Below are positions 62,628-64,000 of a stretch of DNA of 64,000 bases, piece by piece (positions within the stretch are counted from its first letter, which is position 1; each line of letters starts with the position of its first letter). Where the stretch lies: positions 854,906 to 918,905 of the forward strand of contig VXBM01000136.1 in the NCBI GenBank assembly GCA_013400155.1, given 5' to 3'. The notes beneath the pieces are model-generated. The model was not told where the DNA came from. It saw nothing but the letters and a program-made list of their open reading frames with translations, and ran no database searches. The DNA is from Helopsaltes ochotensis. Lineage: Eukaryota > Chordata > Aves > Passeriformes > Locustellidae. Made by a program: the position numbers and the translations under genes.

Positions 62628-62897
62628 TCAATGTTTAAATGTCCCCACACCCATTGCTCTCAGTGTAGCCTTTAACAGTCCATCATAGCATTCCATTTTC
62701 CCAGAGGCTGGTGCATGGTAGGGGATGCCATGGACCCACCCAGTGCCATGCCCTTTGGCCCAATGAACAACAATTTTCATGGAATAACCAACTTTTGAGG
62801 TTGTTTTTCCTTGCAACTCACATATCCATGCCTCTAGGGTTGAGGTAGATTTGCCATTCCACTTCCTTATGAAAGATGAAAGGTAATTTTGTACCAA
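62628..62897 (-). pseudogene. Endogenous retrovirus pol remnant: integrase core
   Basis: The minus-strand frame contains IPYHAPASGKMECYDGLLK and ends GTFKH before a stop. It corresponds to the integrase core region carrying the catalytic Glu area, where the family has PYHAPASGKIE; here Met-Glu-Cys-Tyr replaces the usual Ile-Glu-Arg-Tyr. The frame stops where the 60997-62622 element was inserted. The part nearest 62897 (about seven codons) lies inside the 230-bp repeat copy B, so the true integrase similarity begins below 62877. Reverse transcriptase, RNase H, gag and a 5' LTR of this provirus are not seen in the window; it is a dead 5'-truncated copy. Confidence 0.75.
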
Positions 62898-63103
62898 TTT
62901 GGTACATTAAAAACTGTGGTAATAGATACTATGTAAACATGAAGGATAAATTTTTAACACTGCATACCTGATTTCTGTGAGCACAGTGCAAATCCTTTTT
63001 GTGTCCACATTGGTCTTGGAAAAAATGTAGCAAATCTTTTTTTAGCTTAAAAAAGTAAATTGATTAACAGATCCTGTGTTAGGAGCATCTCTTGTAGCAA
63101 TCA
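62877..63103. repeat. 230-bp repeat, copy B, with TG...CA ends
   Basis: This copy starts TGAAAGGTAATTTTGT and ends CTTGTAGCAATCA. It is a direct, diverged duplicate of 59550-59782. It abuts the integrase core remnant. I see no target-site duplication around it (AAAGA before, GTGAC after). Confidence 0.7.
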
Positions 63104-64000
63104 GTGACATAGTACTCTGCACATCATCCAAATTATACAGGCCAGACTACACATGCATAGAAAATGAAGGGCTAAAAGATTTCAAGAGGCCTAAAAACTC
63201 CTCTGCATATCTTCTACCCATGGCTCTTTCACAGGTCAGGAACCTGAAACAGGATCCTCATTCTTCTAGTGACACACGTCTGTAGCTCAGCAACCTCCCA
63301 ACATTTCATTTCTCAGGTGCCAGGGATTTCCATTGGGAATGTAAAGACAGCAAATGATTGTTTGAAGCACAAAATCATGTTAAGCTATCATCCTACCAAG
63401 AAGATTTTCACACTTTTTTTATAAATTCTTGTTGTTGTCCTTGGCAGCAGGGGAGTTGATAAGTCAGAAGCGCCATTTCTGCCCGTCTTTGACATTGAGC
63501 AATGCAGATTTGGCTGAATTTCCCCACTTGACCATGCAGTGTGTTAGTAGATAGCTGCTATATTAAAACCTGATGTGGTTTTGGATGTGCATTGGATTAG
63601 TTTCTCTCAAATAACTCTTCCCATCTAATTTGAGCGTTACAGAAATACAGTAACAAGTGAGAGGATTTTTATTGTAGTTTTAATTCAACACAGAGCACAA
63701 TATATATAACAACTGAAAACAGAACCAGAACTTGACAGACTCAGAGCTACCACTTCCCTAATCCTGTGAGCTCTGTGCTAACCCTAATGGAAAAATACCC
63801 AGGAAGGGATAAGATGGGAAGAAATCAAGCTCTCTACAGTTCTTTGGAGATGGTGCCATCTCTGGGGAGTCAAAAGTTTGTCCCTGAGACTTTGAAGGGA
63901 GTCGGAACTTTTTCTGAAGCTGAACGTTGAAAAACCTGCCTTTTCACACCTCCCTACCTCCCATTCTGGGAGCAAAACTTACTTCTGAGCCCCACTGTTG
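63104..64000 (+). other. KCNQ1: KCNQ1 last intron, end of window: nothing recognised
   Basis: About 900 bp of intronic sequence without a recognisable gene, exon or repeat. It shows no continuation of the provirus upstream of the integrase remnant. Confidence 0.65.

Noticed and set aside
59550..63103. A complete provirus with A and B as its two LTRs
   Set aside because: There is no matching target-site duplication outside A and B, no primer-binding site next to either, and the ERV remnant between them carries its own, different LTR. Kept only as an open hypothesis.

Overview
The window is vertebrate, and almost certainly avian, nuclear DNA. The evidence is a spliced gene with canonical GT/AG borders, AT-rich introns, several CR1 LINE 3' ends of the bird type (tail ending in ATTCTGTG-like units), and a degraded ERV-L-type provirus with a long terminal repeat (LTR) of a kind common in birds. 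Nothing points to a bacterial or plasmid origin.

The only gene I can support is KCNQ1 (Kv7.1, voltage-gated potassium channel) on the + strand. Four consecutive coding exons of its cytoplasmic C-terminus are present: 7098-7173 (76 bp), 13655-13749 (95 bp), 14429-14475 (47 bp) and 15287-15348 (62 bp). Their lengths and phases are those of human exons 12-15. The joined frame is open over 93 residues, corresponding to human residues about 506-598: the helix B calmodulin/PIP2 segment, helix C, and the start of the helix D tetramerisation coiled coil. The exon upstream and the last coding exon were looked for and not seen. So 1-7097 is the end of the preceding intron, and 15349-64000 is part of a last intron of at least 48.6 kb.

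Most of the rest is intron with scattered retroelement debris. CR1 fragments lie at about 1257-1582 (+), 12375-12900 (-), 35325-35640 (-, internally deleted), 37045-37450 (-), 42495-42575 (-), 50302-50894 (-) and an old one at 57120-57400 (+). There are also two MIR-like fragments and one possible ancient amniote repeat.

The most structured part is 59.5-63.1 kb, a nested retroelement mosaic. A minus-strand ERV-L-like provirus remnant (integrase core, integrase C-terminus, 3' LTR) has its integrase gene split by a separate 1,626-bp element. That element has TG...CA ends and is flanked by a perfect 5-bp target-site duplication, GTACC. Two diverged copies of a 230-bp repeat, also bounded by TG...CA, sit on either side of the remnant.

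Two places could be regulatory. One is a compact CpG-dense patch at 46950-47213 inside the CpG-poor last intron. The other is an inverted CCAAT plus TATA arrangement at 30504-30577. I found no RNA genes, CRISPR arrays or novel multi-gene system. The potentially undescribed content is the nested retroelement arrangement and the intronic CpG patch.
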